From a virus, in the IMG/VR virus record IMGVR_UViG_3300014933_000174, positions 1-40,203 of that record: a DNA stretch of 40,203 nucleotides. The stretch is one strand, 5' to 3'. Position 1 is the stretch's first letter, and each line of letters opens with the position of its first letter. Made by a program: the position numbers and the translations under genes. The notes beneath the pieces were generated by a model. It was not told the DNA's origin. It ran no database searches and saw nothing but the letters and a program-made list of their open reading frames with translations. Positions 20,340 through 29,009 of the stretch are shown here, piece by piece.

Positions 20340-20604
20340 AGAAAAGTTTCACCAACAGAAACTAAAGAAGTCAGGATTAAATAAGTTTGCAGGTTATCAA
20401 TACTTTGAACTATCAGACTTCCTTATCCCTGCTTTAAATATCTTTAATGAAGTAGGGTTGTGCTCTACCATCTCATTTAACAAAGATTATGCGGAAATGA
20501 GAATAATTAACGTAGATAACCCAGATGAGTTTCCTATCGTTATTACTTCTCCAATGGGTAGTGCGACACAGTTTGGGAGTGGAGAATCTTTGGAAAACAA
20601 ATAA
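20308..20604 (+). pseudogene. Truncated ERF copy
   Basis: 98 codons. Residues 1-85 are closely similar to the N-terminus of the full ERF gene that follows (MNTYQKLNIAREKFHQQKLK against MNTYQKLNIARNKFHQQKLK). After SPMGSA the frame enters the 49-bp repeat and reads TQFGSGESLENK before stopping. The conserved second half of the ERF domain (the GA..TY..RY region) is missing, so it is probably not active as an annealing protein, although it could still be made and affect the full protein. GGAATAGGAATAG precedes the ATG. Confidence 0.8.
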
Positions 20605-20610
20605 TTTACA
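20562..20610. repeat. 49-bp direct repeat, copy 2
   Basis: Exact copy of 20244-20292. It encodes the odd C-terminus of the truncated ERF copy in another frame and is followed by the leader of the full ERF gene. Confidence 0.9.
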
Positions 20611-20628
20611 AGATTAGGAATAGATCAA

Positions 20629-21246
20629 ATGAACACATATCAGAAATTAAACATAGCGAGAAACAAGTTTCATCAACAGAAACTAAAGAAGTCAGGGTTA
20701 AATAAGTTTGCAGGATACTCATACTTTGAACTATCAGACTTTCTTATCCCTGCTTTAGATATCTTTGGTGATGTAGGGTTAAATGCAACCATTTCGTTTA
20801 CTAAAGACTATGCTGAAATGAGAATAGTTAACGTAGACAACCCTGATGAGTTTCCTATTGTTATTACATCTCCAATGGGTAGTGCTGCACTTAAGGGATG
20901 CCACGAAGTTCAGAATATTGGTGCCGTCGAAACGTACCAAACGAGGTATCTTTTTGTTCAGGCATTGTGTGTTGTTGAGCATGACATACTGGATGCCACA
21001 ACTGGACAAACCCCAGTCAAGAGACAAACCCCAACGGATAGCCCTATAACGCTCGATGAGGACACCGAAAACAACCTGGTTGACATTGCAATAGGTATTG
21101 AAGATATTGCCTCTCAAGGCGATATAGTGGGTGCATATAAAGAGTATTTAAAAGTGACAGATGACGAAGAGAAAACATTCCTTTGGAAAAAGTTAACTAG
21201 TACAACAAGGTCAGCAATTAAGAAACATGGAGAATCTTTAAAATGA
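20629..21246 (+). CDS. erf: ERF-family single-strand annealing protein
   Basis: 205 residues. ERF-family proteins anneal complementary single strands in recombination and in genome circularisation. The fold signature is seen in YSYFELSDFLIPALDIFGDV, FPIVITSPMGSAALKG and then QNIGAVETYQTRYLFVQALC with DILDA. Residues about 130-205 form a more variable acidic tail with helices. The next gene encodes an SSB-like protein, the usual partner, coupled by ATGA. Active-site residues are not defined for this family. Confidence 0.85.
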   Translation: MNTYQKLNIARNKFHQQKLKKSGLNKFAGYSYFELSDFLIPALDIFGDVGLNATISFTKDYAEMRIVNVDNPDEFPIVITSPMGSAALKGCHEVQNIGAVETYQTRYLFVQALCVVEHDILDATTGQTPVKRQTPTDSPITLDEDTENNLVDIAIGIEDIASQGDIVGAYKEYLKVTDDEEKTFLWKKLTSTTRSAIKKHGESLK

Positions 21247-21500
21247 GCGAATATAAAACTTACGACAACACAAATAAAGGTACATTGTTTAAAAATGACA
21301 ATGCAAAGAAAGAAACAGACCCTGCCTACAAAGGTCAAATCAATGTAAATGGAACAGAATATTGGTTAAGTGCATGGGTAAAAGAATCTAAAAAAGATGG
21401 TAAAAAGTTTTTTAGTTTATCATTAACACCAAAGGATAGAGACGTACAAGCCCCCACTAGAAGGGAAGTACCTGCGGATGACGAAGAAATCCCTTTTTGA
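21243..21500 (+). CDS. SSB-like small protein with acidic tip
   Basis: 85 residues. KGQINVNGTEYWLSAWVKES and FFSLSLTPKD look like a small OB-fold or DUF736-like protein of phages, and the end PADDEEIPF closely copies the acidic tip (DDDIPF) by which bacterial SSB recruits partners. It directly follows ERF and is translationally coupled. I infer ssDNA binding or competition with host SSB for partners. Confidence 0.65.
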   Translation: MSEYKTYDNTNKGTLFKNDNAKKETDPAYKGQINVNGTEYWLSAWVKESKKDGKKFFSLSLTPKDRDVQAPTRREVPADDEEIPF

Positions 21501-21578
21501 TCAGTTTAGGGTAGGCATTAGGGTGTTTTTGATTGGACTCCTTACCCCTTTTGTCTACCCCCATATCGGAGAAATAAT

Positions 21579-21686
21579 ATGCTATTAGATGCTATTTTGT
21601 TTGCAACAGTTTGCATGATTGCAGGAACTATTTTTACGACAACCTGTTGGTTAGCTATTCTTGCTATTAATAAACTAGATTCTTAG
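21579..21686 (+). CDS. 35-residue membrane peptide
   Basis: MLLDAILFATVCMIAGTIFT continues TTCWLAILAI, nearly all hydrophobic, with CGGAGAAATAAT in front of the ATG. Last gene of the plus early operon, 79 bp after the SSB-like gene. Confidence 0.55.
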   Translation: MLLDAILFATVCMIAGTIFTTTCWLAILAINKLDS

Positions 21687-21740
21687 GGGGATCATAATTG
21701 CGCCAAGCAACTAACCTTGTAGATGTGAAAAACTTGGTCT

Positions 21741-21774
21741 TGTACCGCTCCCCCTGAAATTTTGAAGCGGTACA
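21741..21774. terminator. Hairpin between convergent operons
   Basis: Arms TGTACCGCT (21741-21749) and AGCGGTACA (21766-21774) pair perfectly over 9 bp with a 16-base loop. It lies between the end of the plus early operon and the end of the minus late block. T-tracts on both sides are poor, so its efficiency as a bidirectional terminator is uncertain. Confidence 0.55.
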
Positions 21775-21810
21775 TATCCTTTTAAACCTGACAGAAGGCA
21801 GACTAATCTA

Positions 21811-22233
21811 CTAACCTTCTATCTTCTTACCTGCTTTTAAATCTGAAAGTGTAAGATTATTTGTATATTGGAAATGAGCTAATTCTTTAAAAGATTTCCA
21901 ATTACCTGCCCACTCTAAACCGCATTCTTGCCCGATTGCACCTATTTGTGCCCAAACAGGGTGACTTCCGTCCCAGTCTGGCTTGCCATTAACCACAGGC
22001 ACAATATCCACAGCGCACCTATGATTATGAAAAGAATCTCCTCCTCTTGCATTTGTGACAATTTTGCCCTGAGTTGTGCGCCCTTGAGCATAAAGAGCAT
22101 CTTGACTTTCATAATCCCGATATGTAGAAGTAACCAAGATGTCGATGCCATTATGCTGACAAGCCTTAATAAAATCTTCAACTCTTGCTTTAACTTGTGG
22201 AAGTAAGTCATCTAAGTTTCTTGAATTAATCAT
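21811..22233 (-). CDS. Endolysin, M15-type peptidase (VanY/L-Ala-D-Glu)
   Basis: 140 residues. Cuts the peptide part of peptidoglycan at lysis. The zinc site follows the M15 pattern SxHxx(G/R)xAxD: DSFHNHRCAVDI gives His 69 and Asp 76, and ELAHFQ gives His 120. STYRDYESQDALYAQGRT near the N-terminus is the family's substrate-binding part. There is no signal peptide, so it needs a holin; its start overlaps the end of the holin-like gene as ATGA. Last gene of the late block. Confidence 0.9.
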   Translation of the reverse strand: MINSRNLDDLLPQVKARVEDFIKACQHNGIDILVTSTYRDYESQDALYAQGRTTQGKIVTNARGGDSFHNHRCAVDIVPVVNGKPDWDGSHPVWAQIGAIGQECGLEWAGNWKSFKELAHFQYTNNLTLSDLKAGKKIEG

Positions 22234-22733
22234 TTTGTGGGTTGTGAGTTATGTAACATAGCATCCTTGGCTTGTGAGCCTGCAGAGCTACCAAAGTAAA
22301 AAGACATGATCGCAGTCCATGCCGTACCAAGCGAACCTAACATCAAAAGCAAAGCATCAGACGTTTTAAATGTTTCCATCATTAGACCGACCAATATACT
22401 GAAAAATCCAATCGTAACCAATATTGCTAAAACTGGCGGAATAAAAGAATGAGTGTTTTGCTGAAGATCACGAGCAGATTTTCTGTCCTGAACCGCCATT
22501 TGCTCAAAGTTCAAACCCAACTCTTGCGCTTTAGCTTTTAACGCAATCTCAGCCTGTTGTATAGATGCAACTTGTTCAGCAGTTAATTTACTATCCTCAA
22601 TATTCTTTTGAATATCCTCAGATTTCATGCCTAAAGCTGATTCTAAAGCTGATACCGCCATGCCTGCAACTGGAGTACCCAAAGCAGATGCAATCGTTGG
22701 TGCTAGTTGCTCAATCGTTTTTATCCAATCCAT
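22230..22733 (-). CDS. Holin-like membrane protein (GTA-holin type)
   Basis: 167 residues. The first 80 are helical and soluble (LAPTIASALGTPVAGMAVSA, then an Ala/Glu/Lys helix). Two membrane spans follow, FIPPVLAILVTIGFFSILVG and LLLMLGSLGTAWTAIMSFYF, ending FGSSAGSQAKD. This layout is that of the 3TM/GTA-type holins placed next to endolysins. It overlaps the endolysin by 4 bp. It would open the inner membrane for the endolysin. Confidence 0.7.
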   Translation of the reverse strand: MDWIKTIEQLAPTIASALGTPVAGMAVSALESALGMKSEDIQKNIEDSKLTAEQVASIQQAEIALKAKAQELGLNFEQMAVQDRKSARDLQQNTHSFIPPVLAILVTIGFFSILVGLMMETFKTSDALLLMLGSLGTAWTAIMSFYFGSSAGSQAKDAMLHNSQPTK

Positions 22734-22742
22734 ATAACCCCC

Positions 22743-23386
22743 TTAATTACAGTATCTGGGCAAATACCCAGTTTGTCTAAACATTTTGTAACACTCAACC
22801 TCTTTACCATCATTCATAAAGTTCTTTTTAAACTCTATATACCAACCATCATCTTCTCGGCGTGTTAAATAATCTTGTCTAATATAAAACATTAACCCAA
22901 AAATTGTTAACAGTACCGCAATGATCGAGGTTGCAATAGCAATTCTGTAGTGCAAAACATCCAGATGCCTTTGTTTTTCTTGAGCCTCTTTGATGTCCTT
23001 TTTTTTTGAGCAATCTCAAACTTTGCCTTATCTGCTAATAATCTATCTCTTTCTTTTTGAAACTCTTCCCACATTGCCCCCAACTCAGGAGGAGTATCAT
23101 AAATTAATGTTTGTCTAAGTTCGTAAGATGCCTTTTCAAGTTGCTTTCTAGCCATGACGTTTTCTAAGGCTTGGGCTTGAATAGACTTTCCCTTAACTGG
23201 TTCTTTTTCTCTTTGTTTTATTTCCTTGTGGGCTTTTTCACTATGCTCAAAGAATGATCCCAATCCTTGAGATATTTCTTGCATGATCCCAAAAGCCTCT
23301 TTGCCAGTAGATTTAAATTCCTTGTACATGGCAACACCCTGCTTAACAGCAGAAAGAACCATCAAGCAACCGCTAATTGGATCCAC
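22743..23386 (-). CDS. Membrane protein of the lysis cassette, joined by -1 frameshift
   Basis: From the GTG at 23386 the zero frame gives 159 residues and stops at 22907 after a basic, senseless end. At an A9 run (23007-22999) a -1 shift leads into a 215-codon frame with DIKEAQEKQRHLDVLHYRIA, then a membrane span (IATSIIAVLLTIFGLMF) and a C-terminal domain ending at 22743. The downstream frame has no ATG or SD of its own. The full protein, soluble helical part plus C-terminal membrane anchor, matches a type I know in lysis regions of environmental phages. A sequencing indel is the other explanation. Confidence 0.65.
22999..23008 (-). promoter_or_regulatory. A9 slippery site for -1 frameshifting
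   Basis: Zero-frame codons CAA AAA AAA AGG contain A AAA AAA, the type of slippery heptamer used by dnaX and many phage genes. Slipping back one base continues AAG GAC ATC. I did not find a clear stimulating hairpin by eye. Confidence 0.6.
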
Positions 23387-23608
23387 TTACTTCTTCCAGA
23401 ACTGAATAAATGCAGTAAACGCAGTAAAGAACCCTACAACAATAATAATAGGCTTGGCAACACTAGCAATCCAACCTAACACTTTAAACGCACCTTGGAC
23501 GTTTTGAAAGGCTTGTACCATGTCTTTGGTATTGGCATCAATATCATCAACCTTGGATTCTAAAGATACCAATCTTTCGTATATTTGTTCGTGAGTTACG
23601 TTTTCCAT
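23387..23608 (-). CDS. Coiled-coil plus one membrane span, XhlA/holin-like
   Basis: 73 residues. The N-terminal half (MENVTHEQIYERLVSLESKV with DDIDANTKDM) is a coiled coil; the C-terminal half (WIASVAKPIIIVVGFFTAFT) is one membrane span with a short basic tail. This is the plan of XhlA-type small lysis proteins. The next gene starts with a GTG directly after its TAA. It probably works with the holin and the M15 endolysin. Confidence 0.65.
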   Translation of the reverse strand: MENVTHEQIYERLVSLESKVDDIDANTKDMVQAFQNVQGAFKVLGWIASVAKPIIIVVGFFTAFTAFIQFWKK

Positions 23609-23609
23609 G

Positions 23610-25331
23610 TTATTTCGGTACTACCGCCCCTTTGATTTGTCTTTCTGCAACCTTTTGTGATTCTTCTGTATCGCCTTGACCCATATATCCTGCAAATGGA
23701 TTAGCAAGTCCCATTAAGGCATTGCCTAAATACTTTTGTGCTTCTTCAGGATTTCCATGTTTAGCAGCAGTTCTTGCGTTTGCCAAATCTGCTAAGGTCA
23801 TAGCAACACCACCAATCGCACCTGCTTTTAAAAATTTTGGCCTTAATTCTTTAGGTATCCTAGAAAAGAAATTAGTATCTTCTGGTGCTGCTAAACCATT
23901 TTCTTTGCCAGTCATAGAAGGTATACCTGCTATTTTGGATGCAGGTATATTAGCCTCAGACCATTTTCTTAAAGCTTTATCAAACTCTGGATCATAGGTT
24001 GCATCTCTTGGGTTTGTTCGATAATTACCAAGAGGTTTACCACCCATCAAATCTTCTTTTGCTTTACGGTATTTTTCAAAGCCATGAGTATTGATAAAGT
24101 GAGTATCTTGACCTCCCATACCTGGAATAAATACAAAACCTTCTGGAACTTTATGTGTTGCTTTTAGCTTTTCAATATCTGCTTTTAGCTGAGGATCTGA
24201 TGCAATTTGCTTATTACCTTCTTCAATAATCCTTTTCATTTCAGGGTGCATTGGCTTATTAGCTATTTCTTCCCTTGTTAAATGATGAGTGGGTTCTAAA
24301 TTTGCTTCTTTTATAACTTTTAATTCAGCTTGTCTTCTAACTTCTTTTTCAGCATTGGTTAGGTTATTTCTTGGTTTGCCAGATACTCCTCCTCTTTGTT
24401 TTTCTTCAACATTAGGATTTGTAGAATCAGAAGTAGCTTCTATTTGTGTTTTACCAACTTCAGATCCTTGATCATGCAATGGATTGGCCTCTGAACCACT
24501 TTCAACAGGATTAGCGGAAACCTCTCCAATAGCAGATTGATTTGATACTGGAGGCTTAGGCGCTGTCCCAGTAGTTTGCTCTATAACTTGTTGTGCAGGT
24601 GTAGCAGGAGGAATGGCAAGAGGAGCAGGTGGATTTGCAGGTAAAGTTCCAGGTAAACCCTGAGTATTAAGAGCTCCAGGAACAGAGCCTTGTGGAACCG
24701 ATGGAGCACCAGGAGGCAACATACTTAAGGCCGACTCAGCAGTAGCAGTTGGCTCAGTTTGGATGCCAGGCGTAGCAGTATTTGGAAGTTCAACAGTAGA
24801 TCCTTGCAAAGCAGGACTAACACCTTCAACAGGCGCAGTTGATTTAGCACCCATACTTTCCAATTTTGCTCTATGAATTTCTTCTGCTCTTCTTTCTTCT
24901 GCAATATGTTTTTCTTCTTTTAATCTCATTTCTAATGCAAGCTTAGGATCAATTCCAGCTTCTGAATTTACAGGAGGTTTAATACCTTCATTTTCCTGAA
25001 GTTTTAATTGTCTTTCTTGAACTTTTATACCTCTGTTTTCACCACTTATAGTTCTTTTTAAGCCTTCACCTGCACCTTGAAGAGCTTTTAATCCTAAGTA
25101 CCCAACAGAAGCTTCTGGAATTGCTCTAAGCGCAGAAGCTCCGTAATCAATATTACCTTGTTGATCAGTTTGATATGGGTTGAAATCTTGAGGGCTTATA
25201 CCTGCAAAATTTGAAGATTTTGGAATAGCAGGTTGACTTGGCTTATTATTGGATTCAGTAGATTTAAGAGCTTCAGCATCTGCTCTTTTTTTCTCTTGCT
25301 CAGTTTCTAAATCATTTATATCTAATGGCAT
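23610..25331 (-). CDS. Large low-complexity virion protein, ejection protein candidate
   Basis: 573 residues. The long middle (about 150-330) is Pro/Ala/Thr/Gly-rich and low in complexity; the C-terminal 60 residues hold a helix with a hydrophobic core (LKAGAIGGVAMTLADLANAR). It starts by TAATG overlap with the transglycosylase gene, and the two likely belong to one ejection complex as in T7 gp15/gp16 or P22 gp16/gp20. No enzymatic motif. The function is inferred from position. Confidence 0.55.
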   Translation of the reverse strand: MPLDINDLETEQEKKRADAEALKSTESNNKPSQPAIPKSSNFAGISPQDFNPYQTDQQGNIDYGASALRAIPEASVGYLGLKALQGAGEGLKRTISGENRGIKVQERQLKLQENEGIKPPVNSEAGIDPKLALEMRLKEEKHIAEERRAEEIHRAKLESMGAKSTAPVEGVSPALQGSTVELPNTATPGIQTEPTATAESALSMLPPGAPSVPQGSVPGALNTQGLPGTLPANPPAPLAIPPATPAQQVIEQTTGTAPKPPVSNQSAIGEVSANPVESGSEANPLHDQGSEVGKTQIEATSDSTNPNVEEKQRGGVSGKPRNNLTNAEKEVRRQAELKVIKEANLEPTHHLTREEIANKPMHPEMKRIIEEGNKQIASDPQLKADIEKLKATHKVPEGFVFIPGMGGQDTHFINTHGFEKYRKAKEDLMGGKPLGNYRTNPRDATYDPEFDKALRKWSEANIPASKIAGIPSMTGKENGLAAPEDTNFFSRIPKELRPKFLKAGAIGGVAMTLADLANARTAAKHGNPEEAQKYLGNALMGLANPFAGYMGQGDTEESQKVAERQIKGAVVPK

Positions 25332-27058
25332 TATTCAGCCCTTCCAGTTTTTGCATTGTATTTTTGTAAAGTCAATTTGCCATTTTTATAATTCATTATT
25401 GGAGCTCCATCTGGTAAATTTGGATTTGCACCATCAACCTTGGCGTGATAGAACTTTCTATAATTTTGTATTCCTTGAAATTCAGGTGATTCTTGAAATT
25501 CTTTTATTATTTCAGCATGACTCATGGTTTTAGCTTTTTCACCATATATTTCATTCCATACGGATTGTGCTTGTTGACCACTTTCTCTTTCCGCTAACCA
25601 ATGCTTAACACCTCTTGCACCACCTTGTAAGTCTAATATTCCAGCAGTTCCAGCACCAGGTGCGTGTTTGCCTTCAGAGTTTTTATCCATTGCAGTAACA
25701 TTCGCAATGTCTCTTAGATATTGCTTAAAACCTCCAATCTGATCTGGAGGTAATCCTGATAATGTTGCAATGTTTTGTATTTCGTTTTCAAGTTGAGCAC
25801 CACCTTTAACCAATGCCAAACCTTTAATGAGTGCTTGAGTTTGCGGATTTTTTAAAGCATTATCTAAAGCACCACCATATTGCTTTGTTCTATCAGTAAT
25901 ACTATTTAATAGAATATTTTCAGAAGGTACATTTCGCATTCTATCTGTAATATTATTTAATGCATTAATTTTATATCCACTTTCAAGAACTGAATCAGTA
26001 GGATTGCTTCGATTTGGATCAATTTTAGACTGTTCACTTGCTGCCCTTGTGCCGATAGCGCCTTCTGGAGACAATGAAGTAACTTGTATTCCATTTGGTA
26101 ACCTATCCCCAGTTTTAGGATCTGTGTACCACATATCCCCACGAGCATTTCTGTTTATCCAAATTTGTTGAACTCTATATGTTCCATCATCATTTTTAAT
26201 CTTTGCCTCTCCAATTACAGGAGCAGACAAAGCTCCACCAGTAATTGAATTTAATGCTCCTTGTTTGTCACCAAATAATGCTTGAGCAAAAGCCATACCC
26301 CATCTTGGGCCAAACTCTTGAACACCTTGTTGAAGATGGTCTGCTGCAACAATATTATGTTCGCCAGTTTGAGGAGCACTTTTTACCGCAGTAACACCAT
26401 TATCAATTGCTTTTAATTGAACGTCATGCTCTGGAGACATTTCTGATGCAGGATTAACCGCAGGAATAATGTTGTTTTCTTTTCTCATTTGGTCAAGTCT
26501 TTGTTGACCAATTACTTCAGGCTGATTAACCGCTACTTGATTTTGATTTAATCCAACAACATTTTGATTTGTTTGTGGGTTGACTTTATTGCCTAACGCT
26601 TTTGTCATTTTGTCATCAATAGTTCTTCTAAATTCACCTACTGATGTATCAGGATTAAGCCTATTTTTTCTTAAAATTTCATCACTTAAGTAATGTTTTA
26701 ATTGATCATCATCATTGGCTTGAAGTAAAGCAGATGCTTTTGGAGCACCTGCCCAGTGCATTATGTATTGATTAGTAGGGGTTACTTCTAATCCATGTCT
26801 TTTTAAAGATTGAGTGTTTTCATTTAAAAGAGCGTTTTGATATAACTCTTGTGCATCTGGGTTATTTTTGAATTCATCAAAACTTAAATTAGGTAAATCA
26901 GGATTATTCTTTTTTACGCCTTCAAATGTAGATTTTATAAATTGATATTTACCACTTGCACTTGATTCAGGATTTTTAGTAGAACCTCCGCCAGTTTCTA
27001 ATGTGGCAATAGCCCTGTTTGCAGGATCTTGAGCAATGAGTTCTGTTTCTGTTGACAT
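25331..27058 (-). CDS. Virion lytic transglycosylase
   Basis: 575 residues. The N-terminal 120 residues form a lysozyme-like domain: AIATLETGGGSTKNPESSAS with GKYQFIKSTF puts a catalytic Glu at about 22 in the E-x-G-G...G-x-Y-Q-F layout, and NQYIMHWAGAPKASALLQ matches the later part. The rest is long and helical. Such proteins are ejected with the DNA and open the peptidoglycan at entry. The ATG has TAGGAAATAAT in front. Neighbours on both sides are ejection-type proteins. Confidence 0.8.
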   Translation of the reverse strand: MSTETELIAQDPANRAIATLETGGGSTKNPESSASGKYQFIKSTFEGVKKNNPDLPNLSFDEFKNNPDAQELYQNALLNENTQSLKRHGLEVTPTNQYIMHWAGAPKASALLQANDDDQLKHYLSDEILRKNRLNPDTSVGEFRRTIDDKMTKALGNKVNPQTNQNVVGLNQNQVAVNQPEVIGQQRLDQMRKENNIIPAVNPASEMSPEHDVQLKAIDNGVTAVKSAPQTGEHNIVAADHLQQGVQEFGPRWGMAFAQALFGDKQGALNSITGGALSAPVIGEAKIKNDDGTYRVQQIWINRNARGDMWYTDPKTGDRLPNGIQVTSLSPEGAIGTRAASEQSKIDPNRSNPTDSVLESGYKINALNNITDRMRNVPSENILLNSITDRTKQYGGALDNALKNPQTQALIKGLALVKGGAQLENEIQNIATLSGLPPDQIGGFKQYLRDIANVTAMDKNSEGKHAPGAGTAGILDLQGGARGVKHWLAERESGQQAQSVWNEIYGEKAKTMSHAEIIKEFQESPEFQGIQNYRKFYHAKVDGANPNLPDGAPIMNYKNGKLTLQKYNAKTGRAE

Positions 27059-27066
27059 ATTATTTC

Positions 27067-27459
27067 CTATGCAAAGGCTGCAATTCCACTATCAATTGCT
27101 CCTGATCCGCCAAACCCAACAAGAGCATTAGCAAAATTAGGCAATGAATTATCAATAATGCTTGGATCTGATTCTGCAACTTCTGTTGAATTATCTTGGG
27201 CTTGAGGCGCCATAGAAGATTGACCAGGTATTACTGGGCTTGTAGTACTTGGAGGTATACTTCCTGATGGAGACTTTAAGTAACTATTCAACATATTACC
27301 TGACATATTATTATTGCCAGTTAACATACTGTTCATTTGGTCTTGACTCAATATACCTGCTTTATTTAAACCATATAAAGCGGCAACAGAACCTATTCCT
27401 CCGCTTCCAAGAGAATCATATTGAGTGTAATTTGCACTAGGATTAGGCAGGAAGTTCAT
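27067..27459 (-). CDS. Hypothetical late protein, 130 residues
   Basis: Ser/Asn/Pro-rich with two hydrophobic Gly/Ala segments, at the start (GSGGIGSVAALYGLNKAGIL) and the end (NFANALVGFGGSGAIDSGIA). It overlaps the S74-fusion gene by 17 bp. Possibly a small ejection or tail protein that enters the membrane; no family recognised. Confidence 0.6.
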   Translation of the reverse strand: MNFLPNPSANYTQYDSLGSGGIGSVAALYGLNKAGILSQDQMNSMLTGNNNMSGNMLNSYLKSPSGSIPPSTTSPVIPGQSSMAPQAQDNSTEVAESDPSIIDNSLPNFANALVGFGGSGAIDSGIAAFA

Positions 27460-28465
27460 GCTTTAATTCCTCAATTTTTTTAGCTAAATCATCAATTTGA
27501 GTTTGTTGTTGTTTAATAGCGTTAACCAATACTGCGGTTAACCTTGGATAATCTATACCTAAATAACCATCTTTTTTACTAACAACTTCAGGTATTAAGG
27601 CTTGTACGTCTTGAGCAATAAAACCAATTTCTTTTCTGTCTCCATAAACTTGTGCATCTTTCCAAAGCCAAGATACAGGAATAAGTTTTTTAACTTCTGC
27701 AAGCCCATAATCAAGTACATGAACAAATCTTTTTAACCTCATATCACTAAGGTTAATTCCAGAATTTTTACCAGAACCAGATTGTGATTGACTTTGTGTA
27801 CCAGAGTAATTTGGTGTTGTAGAGCCTTGTGGTACACCAAATATAGTACTTGCATATTGGTTGTACAAACCTGTTGGAGCACTTGCGTAACCAAGGGTTT
27901 GTCCATAAGTTCCAGGAGCACTTGCTAAGTTTTGAGTTCCAATAGTTGCTAAAGAATTAGCAGCAGATTGCCTTCCTGCGGTAATGCCTGACTCAACTTG
28001 TGCAGCAGTAGAGCCAAGCATTTGTTGTTGTAATGCTTGTGTAGCTTGATTAGCAAGGGCATTTCTAGCAGATCCCGCTTCTCCTGCTCCCGCAAAACCT
28101 GCGTTAGAACCTACATTAGCCTGTTGAGCAGCAAATTCCGAAGGAGCCAATGCTCCTTGAACTTGTTGTTGCTCATATTGAGGGCTGAAAAGGCTTTGTA
28201 AGCCTTGTATACCACTTTGCAGAGAACTTTGACCTGCATTGTATTGGGTCTGTCCAACAGCATTTGCCGCCTGAGTTGCGTTTGATGCCGCATTATTCAG
28301 ATTAGGCGTTTCTTGGTTGTATACATTTGTAGCACCACCTACCGTATTTAAATAAGTAGGAATTAAGTTAGCTAAAGCTGTATTTTGTAGATTTAGTGTT
28401 TCAGTCTGTTGAGGCGTTAGTTGCGTACTCGTTGACTGACTTCCAGATGATTTACCGCCACCCAT
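27443..28465 (-). CDS. Ala/Gln-rich virion protein with C-terminal S74 chaperone domain
   Basis: 340 residues. The first 220 are rich in Ala, Gln, Asn and Gly (NNAASNATQAANAVGQTQYN), like ejection or internal virion proteins. The last 110 are a peptidase S74 / intramolecular chaperone domain: LSDMRLKRFVHVLDYGLAEV carries the Ser-Asp-x-x-x-Lys site, EIGFIAQDVQALIPEV the conserved core, and a coiled tail ends EELKHELPA. S74 domains cleave themselves after trimer assembly. They usually sit on fibres or spikes, so this pairing is unusual. Confidence 0.75.
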   Translation of the reverse strand: MGGGKSSGSQSTSTQLTPQQTETLNLQNTALANLIPTYLNTVGGATNVYNQETPNLNNAASNATQAANAVGQTQYNAGQSSLQSGIQGLQSLFSPQYEQQQVQGALAPSEFAAQQANVGSNAGFAGAGEAGSARNALANQATQALQQQMLGSTAAQVESGITAGRQSAANSLATIGTQNLASAPGTYGQTLGYASAPTGLYNQYASTIFGVPQGSTTPNYSGTQSQSQSGSGKNSGINLSDMRLKRFVHVLDYGLAEVKKLIPVSWLWKDAQVYGDRKEIGFIAQDVQALIPEVVSKKDGYLGIDYPRLTAVLVNAIKQQQTQIDDLAKKIEELKHELPA

Positions 28466-28475
28466 AATTTACTCC

Positions 28476-29009
28476 TTAACCTTTACCATTACTTACATTC
28501 TGAGATGCCGAGGGTTGACTACCTTTTCCGCCTCCTCCGCCTATTGGCTGAGACATAGGTTGACTATTACCTCCTTTACCACCGCCATGAACTGTATTCA
28601 TGTATTGGTTAGGTTGCCCCATTATAGGTTGACCTGACGTAACCGTGTTTTGATAGTTACCGCCTTTGCCACTCATCAGTTGGTTGGGCATTTGACCGCC
28701 TTGACCATAGTTATTTTGAAAGCCATTATTAAAATTAGCGCCAGGCGGAGCCATCCCACCACCATAGTTGCTTATAGTGTTTTGCGTATTAGGTTGACCA
28801 ATGTTATATATAGGAGCATTTGACTTTCCGCTTGATTGTTGTTGTTGCGGTTGTTGTTGACCATATCCAGGGAACATTCCACCAGCATTATTTCCTGTGA
28901 TACCGTTGTAAATATCAACAGGAGCTTGCTCAACGCCTTCTAAAGCATTCCCTATGCCATGTGAAATGCCTGTTACCGCATTTGTTAAACCACTTACTGC
29001 TCCGCCCAT
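28476..29009 (-). CDS. Gly/Gln/Asn-rich low-complexity protein
   Basis: 177 residues. After about 45 ordered residues (GLTNAVTGISHGIGNALEGV) it is a Gly/Gln/Asn/Pro repeat-like sequence with GGGKGG and PQQQQSS runs. The leader AGGAGTAAATTATGGG is shared with the next gene, and both proteins start MGGxxSG-like. Role unknown; a flexible linker or fibre-associated protein is possible. Confidence 0.6.
   Translation of the reverse strand: MGGAVSGLTNAVTGISHGIGNALEGVEQAPVDIYNGITGNNAGGMFPGYGQQQPQQQQSSGKSNAPIYNIGQPNTQNTISNYGGGMAPPGANFNNGFQNNYGQGGQMPNQLMSGKGGNYQNTVTSGQPIMGQPNQYMNTVHGGGKGGNSQPMSQPIGGGGGKGSQPSASQNVSNGKG

Noticed and set aside
22743-22955. Separate small membrane protein gene with its own start at 22955
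   Set aside because: The only start there is a TTG inside the -1 frame without SD, and the frame is open further upstream to the A9 run, so it is better read as the end of a frameshifted gene.
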